A DNA stretch of 64,000 nucleotides from NCBI GenBank assembly GCA_950022295.1, contig OX465598.1, forward strand, positions 1,240,001 to 1,304,000, given 5' to 3'. The DNA is from Bromus sterilis (Eukaryota > Streptophyta > Magnoliopsida > Poales > Poaceae). The notes below the pieces were generated by a model. It saw nothing but the letters and a program-made list of their open reading frames with translations. It did no database searches and had not been told where the DNA came from. The position numbers and the translations under genes are program-made. This document shows, piece by piece, positions 63,501 to 64,000 of this stretch (positions are counted from its first letter, which is position 1; each line of letters starts with the position of its first letter).

Positions 63501-64000
63501 TTAATCACAGTTATATGGGCTATTCATCACCGTTTTGGGTCCCCGTAGTGATTTCCACCATTGACGAACCCCAGGGTGCATTTACGTGACGGTCATCAAC
63601 CCTCGCACTTTTGGCCGATTCTGGCCTGTTTCATGGGCTACTAATCACATATACATGGGCTATTAATGACCGTTTTGGGTCCCCGGAGTGATTTCCACCA
63701 TTGACGAACCCCAGGGTGCATTTACGTGACGGTCATCAACCCTCGCAGTTTTGGCCGATTCTGGCCTGTTTCATGGGCTATTAATCACAGTTACATGGGC
63801 AATTAATCACCGTTTTGGGTCCCCGGAGTGATTTCCAACATTGACGAACCCTAGGGTGCATTTACGTGACGGTCATCAACCCTCGCACTTTTGGCCGATT
63901 CTGGCCTGTTTCATGGGCTATTAATCACAGTTATATGGGATATTAATCACCGTTTTGGGTCCCCGGAGTGATTTCCACCATTGACGAACCCCAGGGTGCA
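59611..64000. repeat. 2,517-bp higher-order repeat (18-mer), continues past the window
   Basis: Sequence x matches x+2,517 from about 59,611 to the last base, so copy 1 is about 59,611-62,127 and copy 2 begins at about 62,128 and is cut by the window end. Markers include BamHI-type GGATCC at 60,741 and 63,258, TTTACATGACGG at 60,924 and 63,441, CCCCGTAGTG near 61,025 and 63,542, and TATGGGATATTAATC near 61,418 and 63,935. Differences include TATATTGGC near 60,998 (copy 1), AATGACCG near 63,667 and CCAACATTGACG near 63,836 (copy 2). Confidence 0.85.

Larger units (their letters stand above)
1..64000. repeat. Tandem satellite array, ~140-bp monomer, about 458 head-to-tail copies
   Basis: The complete window consists of one satellite family. 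The phase marker GGGTGCATTTACGTGACGG recurs about every 138-140 bp from base 1 to the end, always on the same strand, with no interruption by unique sequence, transposon or inverted block. Unit 1-140 has exactly 50% GC (38 C and 32 G). Most units are 138, 139 or 140 bp; the differences come from a run of three or four T at offset 37-40 and from the boundary (CCCC, CCCT, CCC or CCA before AGGG or GGG). Arrays of this size and unit length are typical of eukaryotic centromeres or other constitutive heterochromatin; that location is inferred, not seen. I do not recognise the family by name and saw no match to alpha satellite. No genes, tRNAs, rRNAs or promoters are supported anywhere in the window. 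Confidence 0.97.

Noticed and set aside
1..64000. CRISPR array
   Set aside because: Repeats are contiguous 140-bp units without unique spacers; variation lies within the repeat, and no cas-like gene is present.
1..64000. Ribosomal intergenic-spacer subrepeats or a protein-coding minisatellite
   Set aside because: No rRNA gene sequence or long in-frame repeat was found in 64 kb; spacer subrepeat blocks are normally much shorter than this array.

Overview
The whole 64-kb window is one uninterrupted tandem satellite DNA array. From the first base to the last it is a head-to-tail chain of a roughly 140-bp monomer: bases 1-140 are one complete unit, and the next units start at 141, 281 and 421. 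Dividing the window by the mean unit of about 139.7 bp gives about 458 monomers. I found no protein-coding gene, RNA gene, transposon, inversion or unique-sequence gap. The short open frames are by-products of the repeat: 140 is not a multiple of 3, each frame stays open for less than two units, and the same peptides recur because the same DNA recurs. A megabase-scale satellite of near-nucleosomal unit length points to a eukaryotic centromeric or heterochromatic block. Species and chromosome cannot be read from it. Substitutions at every CpG, and a few in CCG context, fit a genome with DNA methylation, possibly a plant (weak inference).

Monomers fall into recognisable variant classes that differ mainly in the centre of the unit and at its 3' boundary. 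The centre is an internal 22-bp tandem duplication (offsets 60-81 and 82-103). It is found as one copy (117-bp units), two copies (normal) and three copies (one 162-bp unit).

The variants are arranged in a succession of local higher-order repeats (HORs) whose period changes along the window: 838 bp (about 1.7-3.2 kb), 4,469 bp (3.9-12.4 kb), 6,425 bp (9.5-22.5 kb, with a partial third copy to 24.2 kb), 1,256 bp (23.6-26.1 kb), 2,492 bp (27.1-32.9 kb), 1,814 bp (33.0-36.6 kb), about 1,676/1,815 bp (36.6-43.6 kb), 2,656 bp (43.6-49.0 kb), 2,520 bp (50.0-55.1 kb), about 1,677 bp (57.1-60.5 kb) and 2,517 bp (59.6 kb to the window end, still open). All periods are close to whole numbers of monomers. 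Most boundaries are in register, as expected of homologous unequal exchange. Three kinds of out-of-register junction are also present: a 70-bp half-unit, a 14-bp deletion and a 6-bp insertion.

There are no genes to work together here. What the window records is how a satellite array amplifies, homogenises and mutates. Coordinates of HOR blocks were worked out by eye from shared diagnostic variants and first mismatches, so boundaries may be off by some tens of bases.
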